From: Todiramphus chloris collaris
Lineage: Eukaryota > Chordata > Aves > Coraciiformes > Alcedinidae
NCBI GenBank assembly: GCA_025345505.1
Contig: JANVCC010000073.1
Span: 5,407,448 to 5,471,447, forward strand
Length of the DNA stretch: 64,000 nt
Reading direction: 5' to 3'
The position numbers and the translations under genes were made by a program. The notes below the pieces were generated by a model. The model did no database searches. It saw only the letters and a list, made by a program, of their open reading frames with translations, and was not told where the DNA came from. Of this stretch, positions 28,303 through 39,300 are shown one piece after another (position 1 is the first letter of the stretch; each line of letters starts with the position of its first letter).

Positions 28303-28370
28303 ATGCCCACGGAGTACTCGGGACATTGCGATACGGGCGCGAGCCGCGCGGGGTCCCCCAGTGCCTCGTC
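28303..28370 (+). other. CpG-dense mini-island with a 27-codon ORF
   Basis: About ten CpG dinucleotides fall within roughly 64 bp, centred on GGGCGCGAGCCGCGCGGGG, while the flanking kilobases are AT-rich and CpG-poor. An ATG at 28303 opens a 27-codon frame beginning MPTEYSGHCDTG and ending KLC before a TAA at about 28384-28386. No clear splice donor follows, and no TATA box or initiator is evident. It could be a remnant promoter, a regulatory element protected from methylation, or a small insertion. The CpG density is seen directly; any function is unproven. Confidence 0.4.
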
Positions 28371-31300
28371 AGAAAAGCTTTGCTAATTTAAGACTTCTAC
28401 CACGAAATCTGCCTCTGTGATGTATGCCTCACAGGAAAGTGCTGCCTGTATCTCAGTGGTAGAGCTTTAAAATGTAAAATCCTATTTCTTTGAAAATATT
28501 CTGAAACCCAGACGTTTCAGGAAATGTGTCAGTTCCAGGGATGTTTCCCCAAAGAAGAGATCTCTGTTTGGGGGTGAAACTCCTCATCAGAGCAAGGGGG
28601 GTCACCGAGGAAAGGCAGATGTCAGGATACTCACCTGAAAAGTCAAATAACAGTGAAGAGGAGGATTGAAGATTAAACCCTTGCACCTGGTAAACAGTTA
28701 GTCTTATGTCTTTCTTGCTCTCTCCTAATCTCCTGCGAACTACTTCCCTGCATATAAATAATCAAATACTTGCTGGTGTGGAGAGACAGTCACCGACGCG
28801 CTCTGTAGCGCAGTAACTCCTACGGTCGATGACTGACAGCAGTTCAAACCTCTGTGCCAACAACCTTCTCAGAGTGGCATGTCTCAGGTAGCAGGTGTAT
28901 GGTAAGAGTGCCTAAGATCCAAGCCCCGTGTCTGTGTCAGCAAATAAAGCTGAGCCTCCCAAGCTCAGATGAAAGCCATAAAGCCTGGCTTTCTGTATTT
29001 GTGAGGAGTGTTTCCTCTGGTTTCTACCCTGAAGTGTTCTCTGCATTGCCTGGTTATGCTTCTATACATTGGAGTCTGGTGAGCAGTGCTGTCAAGTCGA
29101 GGGAAACTGTCACCCTGCATTCACTATTGCCACGCTTAATAAGACTTAGCACTTCCATAGTGCATTTTTATGTTCAAAGTGATACAGGAATATTAAATCA
29201 AATTCTGCTCTCAGCTGAACTGTATCCCCATTCATTGCTCAGTTTTGCTTGACAGTAAGAACTTGGGACAGAAAATAAAGAGCTTCATTGCACCGGTGGA
29301 AGCACTAGGAGATGCTGAGAGAGAAGGAATGTGTTACTATACCCATCAAGAGAGCGCACTTGGCAGTTCCCTTGCGTTCACCTGGCTTATGTGAAAGGAA
29401 TATAAGACAGTGTCTGACTTCATCTGTGCTTCTGCCTTCCTGCTTTTGGGAAGGGAGCATCTCTGTGCTTCGGTGACAGGAGTTTGCCCCTATTTTTGTT
29501 AGATGCAAGAACCATTTGTGCTTGTGCTCTCTCTATACTCCACATAGAAGCTACCTGCAATCGTGCTCTGCCAGGAATTTGTGATGTTACTGAGTGCAGA
29601 ATTTTCTTCTAATTCATGGAATCTGTGCTGGAAATCTTCCAGGTGATTTTATGTGTTCGGCGATGACATGGATAATATTATTCACTTTAACAGCCATTCA
29701 AGGATTCTCTACTAATATCACCTCATAGAACAGCTTGGTCTTTGACTAATGCCATAGGGGAGGCTTTTATTAGTAGACAAGGAATTTGCTGCTGTTGCTA
29801 TGGAGTTTGAGGGGGGGTGTTGAGGGCAATAGAATCATTTTGAAAGCAGCATGTGGTGTTTAGTTTTGTAGAGGTAAAGTGCTGCCTTCGTAGCATGTGA
29901 AATGGAGCTAATGCTTCACAGTGAAGAAAAAATGCAAAGCAAGCAATGCCATCTCACATTTGGAAATCATACTGGAAGAAGCTGAATCACTAATGAGTAA
30001 ATGGATAAACTTCTCAAACCATTTTACGTTGGAGCTTGATCAATGCTGCAAACATCAACTACAATTTCAGTCACTCAGTTCAGTCTCATGAAGTAGAAGT
30101 TGGTTTTGCATTAGCTATGCTGTCAGGTGTAGTGTGCAGCAGTGTTTTTAATATAAATGATGTAGCACTATAGTCATACTTGTGCCATCAAATTGCAAGG
30201 ATATTCACATGAGATGAATTTTAGCTGGGCAGATGTCCAGGGCAATAGTACCAATTCTTTCTTCACAGCCTCTTTGGGACTGATGCAGTCGCTTTTCAAT
30301 GCGCGGAGCGAGGATGGGTGCTGCCACGGGGACTAAAGGATGGAGCTGGGGACAGTTCTTTCCCTTCCCCCTTTTTGTCCTGTCTAATCAACAGGATGGA
30401 ATTAGAGCTTTGGAGATCACTACAGGCTGTAAACTAGCCTGGGAGCATCTCTGCAGCCATCTGATATTCCCTCCTACAGTAGGTAAAATTTTCATCCCTG
30501 TTTGGACTCTGAACTACCATACAGCTGTCTTAGAACTGAGTATAAAGATATAATCTTCTTTCTTCAGTTGGAACCGATACTTTGACATGTTTACTCGTAC
30601 ATTTTTCAGCCGTGTACTTTTTTTTCTACAATAGGATGTACTTTATTTTGATAGATAAGTGGTGTGTTGCTTTTTCTTCAATGGTAGATTGTAAAAAACA
30701 AGCCAGAGGAGGAGGAAAGGTGTGTCTGAGTGGCCCCATCCTTTTTGATGCGTACGATGCATTTTTCTTTCACAATTTTATGCTTTGTCAGTGTGTGGAA
30801 TTCTGAAGAGTTCAATTTCAGCTGAATGCTACAATGCAGCTCTAATAATTACTTTTAAAAGGTCATTTTGAAACTGCCTAAGCTGAAACTGCCTGCTGAT
30901 ATTCACCCATTCTGTCCATTCTCGTCAGTAAAAGGTAACTCTAGCGTCTATTATGCCAGCTCATTCCTCCACCTCCTTGATACGTTTACTTTGTTTGCGT
31001 TCAGTCTGCATATTCCACAATAAAGGCAGGCAGGTGTATAAAGCACAGTGCAAGTATATGAACAAATCTATTCATTCTATCCTAGTTTCCTTGGTTATTC
31101 TCTTATTCAGTAGTGTGAGATGAGTTTGGTGGAGGGTGCTTTGTTACATGGTTATTGCATCGTTCAGGTTGAAGTGTGGTAGTCCCACTTGTACCGTTCA
31201 CAAAATCTGACTGAGATTATTCAGAATATTTGCCCAGAAGGCATGTATTTCGAAGGACTGCACACAAGCATCAGCATTAGAATTTAAACATCAGGATGAG

Positions 31301-31820
31301 GATCAGAAGGAGGCTTGAATTACTATTCTATTCTGGACAATAAATCCTATAGAAATGGTTCCATGAGTTCCTTGTCTGTGTTGAGTGTCAAATTGCTATT
31401 TAAGTGTCAATGCCCAGCTCGCTCTGAGATCTGCAAATCAAGTATTTAACCTCTATTTTTTGCATCATGACTTCAAGGCAGATCCATTCTTCTTTTTCAG
31501 CAATGAGAATGGATTGCCTTAAACTTGTTTCATCAGATGGCTGAGTAAATGACATACTCATCTTGTTTTCCTCAAATGTCTTCTGACTCAGCCAGGGCTG
31601 ATGACGTACGAAGAAATTCACTGGTGGCTGGAATTTGGTTGAGGTTCTTTGGCTGGAGCAGGAGACAAGCAGTCACTGCAGTTCTGCTCCACACTGTTGT
31701 ATTAACGTATGTCAAATTAAATCCTCCAAGGTGATAAAAATTTAGCCTTGTAAATAAGTGGAGCCAAGTATCGGTCTAACTTTCAATCTTTCCTCTGGAG
31801 TTTGAATTCAATGGAGATTT

Positions 31821-31870
31821 TTGTGCACATATATTATGTACGTATGTATATTTTATATGTACACACATAA
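31821..31870. repeat. alternating purine-pyrimidine AT/GT-rich patch
   Basis: This low-complexity patch of TATA, TGTA and CACA steps includes GTACGTATGTATATTTTATA. It is a degenerate simple repeat with no other function visible. Confidence 0.6.
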
Positions 31871-32340
31871 AAATGCTTCCTTTTTATATGTACGATTTAC
31901 ACTTAGATGCACTTAGCTTTGTGTGTGTATTGCCTGCTTACTCTGTGTAGATGAAAAATAATCTATATAAAATTGTATACGTATTTGCAACCTCTTTACC
32001 TCAATAATAGTTTGCAGCAACAAGTTCATAGATTAAATATGGTGTTAAAATAAAAAGAAAGGATTAAAAAACCCGACCCCAGAGTATTCGCTTTTAACAG
32101 TTTTAAATTTCTCTCCCAGTTTCATTTGGTGATGCATTGTACTTTTATTGTGAGTATAAATAATTGCGTACCTACTGAGTTCATGATGTTGTTTCTCTAT
32201 CACTTGGGTCTTGCTTTTCATTAAACTAAACAATGTGTTTAATGTCTCCTCACATAGCAGTTTTTCCACATCACTAATCTAGTCACCTTTTTGTAAAATC
32301 CCTTCTAGTTTTCCTGAATTGTTCTGAAGTGTGTTCAAGT

Positions 32341-32856
32341 GAGCGCTGTGCTCGGCTCTGGGACCCCCAGCATAAGGAAGATATATACACTTGTTGGAGC
32401 AAGTTCAGAGGAGGGCCACAAAAATCATCAGAGGGCTGGAACACCTCCTCTACGAAGACAGGCTGAGACAGTTGGGTTTGTTTAGTCTGAAAAAGAGATG
32501 GCTCTGGGGAGACCTTATAGTGGCCATCCAGTAATGAAAGGGGAGCTACAGGAAAAGTGAGGAGGGCTCTTGATCAGGGAGTGTGGTGATAGATGAGGGG
32601 TGATGATTTTGAACTGAAAGAGTGTAGATTTAGATTAGATATTAGGAAGAAATTCTTTACTGTGAGAGTGGTGAGTCACTGGAACAAGCTGCCCAGAGGA
32701 GTTGGGGATGCCCCATCCCTGGAAGTATTCAAGGTCGGGTGGGATGGGGCTTTGAGCAACTCAGTCTAGTGGGAGGTGTCCCTGCCCATGGCAGGGGTTT
32801 GGAACTAGATGATCTTTAAGGTCCCTTCCAAACTGAACCATTCCATGATTTTATGG
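32341..32856 (+). mobile_element. CR1 LINE, 3' end in sense orientation
   Basis: The segment starts with CTCGGCTCTGGGACCCCCAG and carries the C-terminal part of CR1 ORF2, then the 3' UTR with its typical phrases. These include GGAAGAAATTCTTTACTGTGA near 32647, CACTGGAACAAGCTGCCC near 32677, and the terminal GATGATCTTTAAGGTCCC followed by a decayed ATTCTATG-like tail (CCATTCCATGATTTTATGG). This is the standard avian and reptilian CR1 3' end. It is 5'-truncated and cannot move by itself. It lies in the same orientation as the teneurin gene and is better preserved than the antisense copy at 22.3 kb, so probably younger. The left edge could extend a few bases upstream. Confidence 0.93.
32394..32534 (+). 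pseudogene. CR1 ORF2 C-terminal remnant
   Basis: An open stretch of 46 codons ends at TAA 32532-32534. It reads [20 protein letters not shown], then [12 protein letters not shown], which is the highly characteristic C-terminus of the CR1 endonuclease/reverse transcriptase polyprotein. Neither the endonuclease nor the reverse transcriptase core is present, because the element is 5'-truncated; just upstream the frame is already disrupted. It is a molecular fossil without expected activity. Confidence 0.9.
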
Positions 32857-35800
32857 AGGGGAAAAAAACCCAAGTGTCAAGAATGGAACAAAATATTCCT
32901 CAAGATGGGTATGTAATGATCTAACACTACTTTGCTTTTTACTTTCTGTCCATTCTGCTTTATTTTCCATGCTGTTACATTCTTTACTAAAGCCGTACGT
33001 AGAAAAGAGGTTTTCATTGAGCTGTTTACTGGCATACGCAGCTCCATTTTCTGAGTACTTGGAGTTAATTTAGATCTCAGCAATCAATTTGAGGTACGTT
33101 ACATTTGTCGATGTGAATGTTCATCTGCTGATGTACGGTCCATTCACACACCTCCACTGGACCCTCTCATTTTACAAATTTGAAATAAGTTTGTGCCAAC
33201 CTGCGTTTTACTGGATCAGTGGTTCATCCCTTTCTAAATCACAAATACAGTAGCCCTGTTCCTGGAACAGAATCGTGTGGTGTTCCACAGCTGACATGTT
33301 CAAGTGACAAATTTTCTGTTTCTAAATATATAAAAAATGGATATGGCCCTATCAAAGCTGGACCGTTAGCTTCTGTGGTTACATCTAGCAAACCAAGGCA
33401 GAATAACATAATTGAAATCAATGAAGTTAATCCCATATCATGCTGTTGCAACTGGAAAAAGAGATGGGTCCTAAATTTACTCCTAAATCTTTCAAATAAA
33501 GCCATCTGCTCAAAAGTTTGGTCAGAACAGGTTTTAAGCCATCATCCTGGCAGTAAAGGGAAAATGGATGATTCTGGAAGGCATACCATTTTTTGTACAT
33601 AAAAATGAAGCAACCTTGAAAATCTATTGACTCTCCAGTAGGTTAATATTTTCTAGTAGGTGCCTATAGACTATAAAAGTCAAGTCTGGAAACAGATGAA
33701 TGGAAGTTCTTCTAAGTTGCGATAAATTGCAGAAATTTGCCTGAACACTTGCTGAATGCATAACGCGGTGAAGTCTGGTGTGTGACCTTTGAGGTCTAAG
33801 TTTAATGGGAATCCATAAACGTACAAGCTCAGTTTACAGAGACACCCCATCCCAAATGTTATAGTGCAGATGTGCTTATTAATAAGACAGTGAAAACCCT
33901 TGGTCAGTAATTTTTTTCCCTGGACTGCCTATGGAAAGTTACCCCCATGTCAGATGGCTGAAACCATAAGGTGTGGAATTCTCCAGGGAGCCCTCAGCTT
34001 CTTGAACTCTGTTTAAGCAGGATGAGGTGGCACCCGCTGCCTTTGCACTGCTGGCCCTGCTTTGTGAGCCTTTGTTTCTGGCTTTGGTTTCATGGGTATT
34101 TCACACTTTGAAAGAGTTATCTTCTAAAAGCCTTTTTTTTTTGGCTCTACTTGAAGTACTGAAATATGTAGGAGTTTGGCACAGAATTCACAGCTGAACA
34201 AAGGACAGTCGGTTTTCTTTCAAAAATCTGAATTTCTGAGCAGTTAGTGGGCTTGTTGTTCTTTGTAAGCACTGTAAGTTTCAATTGAGGGATAATTATT
34301 TTTATATCTTATAAGTATTATTATAACAGCAGCTTTACCCAGTCTGGAAAGCAAACAAAAATAGCTAATCATGAGTTCTGAATAATTTTGAGTCAGTTTT
34401 CAGAATGATAAGCCAGGACTCACTGCAGTGAGCTCTTGAACTTTGCATCACTTGAAGGGAAATTTCTCCTAGAGCAAAAGGTGTGGAGAACTTTTTTCCT
34501 TAACACCAAGTCTTGCACTGTTTGACCTCAAAACGTTAATTAGTTCTGAATTTGGACTGAGTATCTTGATAAATCTTCGAGTCTTTATTAAGGATGCGTT
34601 CTTGTTTGATGTTCTCTTTTGTTTAGGTTTCAGTTATTAATTACAGGTCTTGATATGAAACTAATCATGCATGCATCCATATGAAGCTGGCACAGTAACA
34701 GGATAAAATCATTAAACAGTCATTACTATAAACTGACGTTGGCCTGTAATTTTTGCAGTTAACGGGGGAGTTGATGCTTGGTGAACAATCCAATTAAAAC
34801 TGGCAACAAAAGACTTAAAATGTCAGCCAAATTGCTTTTTAATAGTCAACGCAGCCGTCACAAAACATAAACATTAAAGTCCCCATAGCAGCATAAAGCT
34901 TCATGGTGAAACAATTCTAGAAAATGAATAATAATTACAGTATCCTGAGAATTCTCTTAATAGATGTGCACTCATTAAAATACTTTGTTGGTTAGATTCA
35001 TATGAAAAAATATGTTTCCCTTGATACTTCTTTATGCATTTGTTTTGAAGGTTTTATTCGGTATTTTATAGATGTAATTTTTAGTAATATTCAAAAATGT
35101 GTGTCTTATTTACAATGAGTTTAAATATCTGTGTGTGGATAGTCTGTGAGCACAATGCACCTTAGAAATGTGTTGGGAGGTGAACCGAGGATATTGTCAC
35201 AAAGAACTTTTATAACCTATTAGTGCTGTAAAATGACGTAGTCTTTATTAATTTTCGGTTGCACTAGATTTCTTCAGCAAGTTGAGCAAGAACAGCAGGA
35301 GAAGCTTGTCCAGCCTTACTGCCCCAAGTTCACTCTCTGAATCGCTTTATGCAGCAGGGACCCTGTTGGTATTGATAGATGTTCTGCTCAGGTCTTCAAA
35401 GGTGTTTCAGAGCACAGGGCTCCCAATGATACAATGCAGAGTGGAGTTAAAAGTCCTAAATAGCTCTGAGGAACCAGGCCACAAGCCCCAGTTTAGGGGA
35501 GCAGTAGAAGCGTGTTGGGTATTTCAGGAAATTCTGTGCTCCCTTGTAAATGCCAAAATAGGCATTAGAGACACTAACTTGAAATCTGTGGGTTCGTGCC
35601 TTGGCTGCTATGTTCATTTTCAGGCATTACATCACCTGCTTCTGTGTTGTTATTTTGTCTTTCCCTACAGGAGTTTTTCTTTTCTGTAAAAAAATAATCG
35701 ATTTGTTGTTTACCATCAGTTACACATGTACTGTTGTCTTTCCTCCCAGCAAGCTCAGTACTATAGGAGAAATGTCAACATTCCTAAATAAAATGTTAGC

Positions 35801-36172
35801 AAAGAGCAATAGCAGGAATAGATCTTTCTGTAGAAGTGTTTCTTTTATTTGTTGATGAAGTTGAGGGGGACAGGAAGTTGCTAACTACCTCTAGGGATAA
35901 AAGGCAAGAAATAGTTGGTCTTCAAATTCTACGCCGAGGTATATCCTTTACCTAATTTAGTGTAATTTAGATACCGTGTAAAATCATTTGTGAGTGACAA
36001 ATAGCTTCCTCTTAATGCTATCTGGCAATTACATGCAACCTCCTTCTTAAATAATACCATCTATTTCTAAGGGTCACCAAGAACAATTTCATGCTAACTA
36101 TCCTACAGCTAAGGTTGCCATTCTTCTTGGCTTTAAAAAGATGTTCCCTAATCAAAGAATTACTGTTTTAAA

Positions 36173-36207
36173 TAGAGAATTAAAAGAGAGTTTGAAATAA
36201 TTCTCTA
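36173..36207. repeat. perfect 9-bp inverted repeat, 17-nt loop
   Basis: The arms TAGAGAATT (36173-36181) and AATTCTCTA (36199-36207) are exact reverse complements. A second such hairpin lies 70 bp downstream. It is probably fortuitous in AT-rich DNA, but the spacing makes a small stem-loop possible. Confidence 0.7.
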
Positions 36208-36275
36208 TGTAAAAAATTGTTACTCTTCTAAAGCAAAACTTCAAAAGGACAATACATGTTTTGAAACTGTAATTT

Positions 36276-36300
36276 CTCTTAAAGATCTCTTCTTTAAGAG
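36276..36300. repeat. perfect 9-bp inverted repeat, 7-nt loop
   Basis: The arms CTCTTAAAG (36276-36284) and CTTTAAGAG (36292-36300) flank the loop ATCTCTT. It lies at the edge of a TTAATTATTTAATTAG-type AT-rich block. No gene or terminator context gives it a role. Confidence 0.75.
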
Positions 36301-39300
36301 TTAATTATTTAATTAGTATTTAATTTAAGTATTTAAATTAAGTTCATCTTTAATTATTTAGCTTTATGTCTTAATTACAATTGTTTTTATGGGTCAGAGT
36401 ACTCTGAGAAGATAGGAGGGGGCCACATGTACTTTGATTTTAAGAAGGAATCTGTTTTATTAAAGAACAGAGATCTTAATTTTCTTTTATAAGCTCCCAA
36501 CATGTACTTCAGAATATTATGAACATAGAAACCAAAATATACTTCTCACAATATCCCTTCATTAATATATTTCTAAAAGAATTGTCTTAAAAATGAAGTA
36601 AATATGTGGGGGATAGAGACAATAACTGAATGATCCAGAAGAGCTTCAAGCTTCTAGGTCTGTAGATGATATTGATTGGAAAAATGGATCTCATTTTTTC
36701 CATTATGCTCTGTAAGGTGGTGTCAGGAGATGCTGGATGTCTGGATTTGACATGATAATCTGGAGTGCAGAGTGAGGTGTCTTGAGCAAAGCCTTTCTAT
36801 ATCCAGGTGGGAGTTTGGGTCCTGATGTAAGTGCCGGGCTTAACTGTGACTTAGATCTTACCACCTTGTTCTATTTTTGTAGGGCCACAGAATATTTTCT
36901 GTTTACAAAAATTGTAATCAACAACCTGATCTCTCTTCTGGCTGCACTTGATGTTGAACAGGCTTCTGTACTTGAGCAACTGGAAGGACTCAAGTCACTG
37001 TCCCCAGCCTTAAGCACTGAATTGGAAGATTCGTCACTCAGCCATCACAGCGCAGCGAGCTGAAGTGCTGGAGGGCTTTACATGATTTGGGTCTGTAACA
37101 GGCCATGGCCTCAAGCAGTTCTTCTTCCTAAAAATGTTGCAAAGTAGCAGGAACAGAGATGGAGCAGGGAAAGTTATCATCCACTGTAGAGGTGTTGGTG
37201 ACAAAGTGGCTTAATACGTCCATATTCACAACATATCCCCTGAACCACTGGGCTAAACACACGGTGTATTTCAGTATGATTTATGGTTACTAATTCCATT
37301 ACCCATAGATCCCTCTTAGAAAGCCCTCACAGCTAATGAATTTAATGACACAAAGGCCAAATTTAATATATATCACTCTGCTGAAAACCATCAATAACTG
37401 GGGAAACATTAATTTTTACAGCCGGGGCAGCTTGCAACCTATTTTACCAGTCATAAACTGCTCTTTAATCAAAATGTGTTCACCTCTGAGGTCATCAAAA
37501 TTTGCTGCCAGGCTACTTGTAACTGCCTGGCTTTTGTAAACCTGGATGATAGGCTTACTCCGTAAGCTGTAATCTCTCCCGCTTTGTTGGGAGTTTTAAG
37601 GGTAGTGATTGTACCGTCCCCTGTGAGTTGCCACAGGTAGAAGTTACAACTCGTGATACTGACTGAACCCACTGTTTTGAAGTAATGGTAGGAATTATGC
37701 ATTCTTCTGAAAATACCACCTTTAAGCTGGCTGGGAGCTGTCTGTCTCCACTTCTATGCTTTTCAGTGCTGTGTGACATTAATTGTACCAGCAGCTGCTT
37801 GATCTGCTAAGCAAACCACTGGAAGCCTGAGCTGGTAGTTTAGGTTGTTCCCTTAGTCTCCATCATAATTGGAGTGCTGCTTTTCTTCTCCCTTTGTGTT
37901 TTCTCCTTGACCTCTGTGACTCAACCACCAACGGACCTGTCTTGTGTGGGAACAGACTGTAGTGATTTAAGAGTCCTGTCTCAACTGGATGGGTAGTTGA
38001 GAGAATCTGATAGATGTACCACCTGCAAGGAAGGAGATGGAAAGGAGCGAGTAGGATAGCTTCATGTTGAATTTGTCATATTAATTGACATAAATGTGAG
38101 CATTTCACAAGGATGGAATGATGTTTTTCATGTAAATATTATACATAGAGCACACGAGTATTTAACAGCTGTATGAAGTACTACAGGACACAGCTATAAT
38201 TCAGACAGTTCAGCAGAATAAAATCACCTCAGGAGCTCCAGCTCTTCACTCCCCTCTGACAATGTTTGTGTTATATGGAGACCCATCAGTGTGTTTATAG
38301 TGTCAGGTGCTTCATCCCGTTAACGTTTAAAACTTGCATCTTTCCCACAGTACACAGCGTTATAACCTGAGACTCCTTTCTGGTTACAAACTCCAGCACA
38401 GAGAGTAGCATCTTACAGTGCAGTGTTTATGTCCAAAATTACTCTACTCCAGCAATCAGGCTCCTGAGTTAAAACACTGAGCGATGGAGTTAATTAAGGA
38501 GGAGTAGTGCTGTTGTAGCTCTAATGGTCTACGGATCTAAGTGCCTCTGAGCGAGGCAAAGTTTGTCAAGAAAGGTAATGTCTTTCATTGCACCAGCTGA
38601 TACAGCTGGAGAAGAAGAATAGATAGCTTTGGGCCCACAAGCCCTTCTTTTGGTTCGAGTATATTAACATTTTTATCATCAGAAGAAGCAGAAACACTCC
38701 CCCACGCACACCTAAGAAAAAAAAAGAGTTTAGCAGCCTTTTTTCAAGAATTCTACAAAGTAAAACTGACAAGTTAAGTATACAGTACAGAGATGGCAGA
38801 TGCCAGAACTCTTTAAATCTTGAAAGGCAGAATATTATTAAACGCATCCTAGCAAAGTTGGAAAGGGTGCCCATGTGATAGTTCCCTAGGGATAAATCAC
38901 TGCCTTTCCTTCTCTAACGAGTTCTAACCTCCGTTGTTTTGCCTGAAAAATCCTCCCGCATCTTCCTGCAGCTGAATCAAGAAACAGTTTGTTTGCGAAG
39001 ACAATTTTGAGACACTTCTGATTTATTTTCCAAAACACTGAGATCTCCAGGGTGGTGGGTTGTTTTTTTTTTTTTCCTATTATCGTGCCACTAATTGATG
39101 TTCTACCATAAATAGATCCCAGCAGTGTTAGCATCCTGACATGCAACAGTAATGGCAAATTACTGGTAAATAAGAAAGTCCTGCTAATGAAAGTTCCTTA
39201 TGCTTTCTGTTGCTAGAAGTTTTAAAGCACTGATTGATTATTAGCTTGGTGTCATACTGGTAAGTCTACTTAAAATTATTTGATTTTTTGAAGATTTTCT

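Larger units (their letters stand above)
22661..32340. other. non-coding, presumed upstream TENM1 intron (part 3)
   Basis: This stretch lies between two CR1 copies. It contains a weak coding-like segment (24382-24681), a poly-A/GAAA tract (27887-27917), a CpG-dense mini-island (28303-28370), and an AT-rich block with several TAAT/ATTA cores at about 25735-26090 that looks like a candidate conserved element. An alternating AT/GT-rich patch lies at 31821-31870. The 132-codon open frame at 28854-29252 resembles no family I know. No exon with convincing splice sites and recognisable product was found. Confidence 0.6.

Noticed and set aside
28799..28855. tRNA-like segment with an A-box-like TAGCGCAGTAAC and a B-box-like AGTTCAAACC at suitable spacing
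   Set aside because: The acceptor and T stems do not pair (AGCAG against CTCTG, CGCTCTG against TGCCAAC region) and no anticodon stem is evident, so a tRNA gene is not supported; a SINE head is also unproven.
28854..29252. 132-codon open frame on the plus strand
   Set aside because: No family resemblance, no conserved motif and no promoter or poly-A context; of the length expected now and then by chance in 64 kb.
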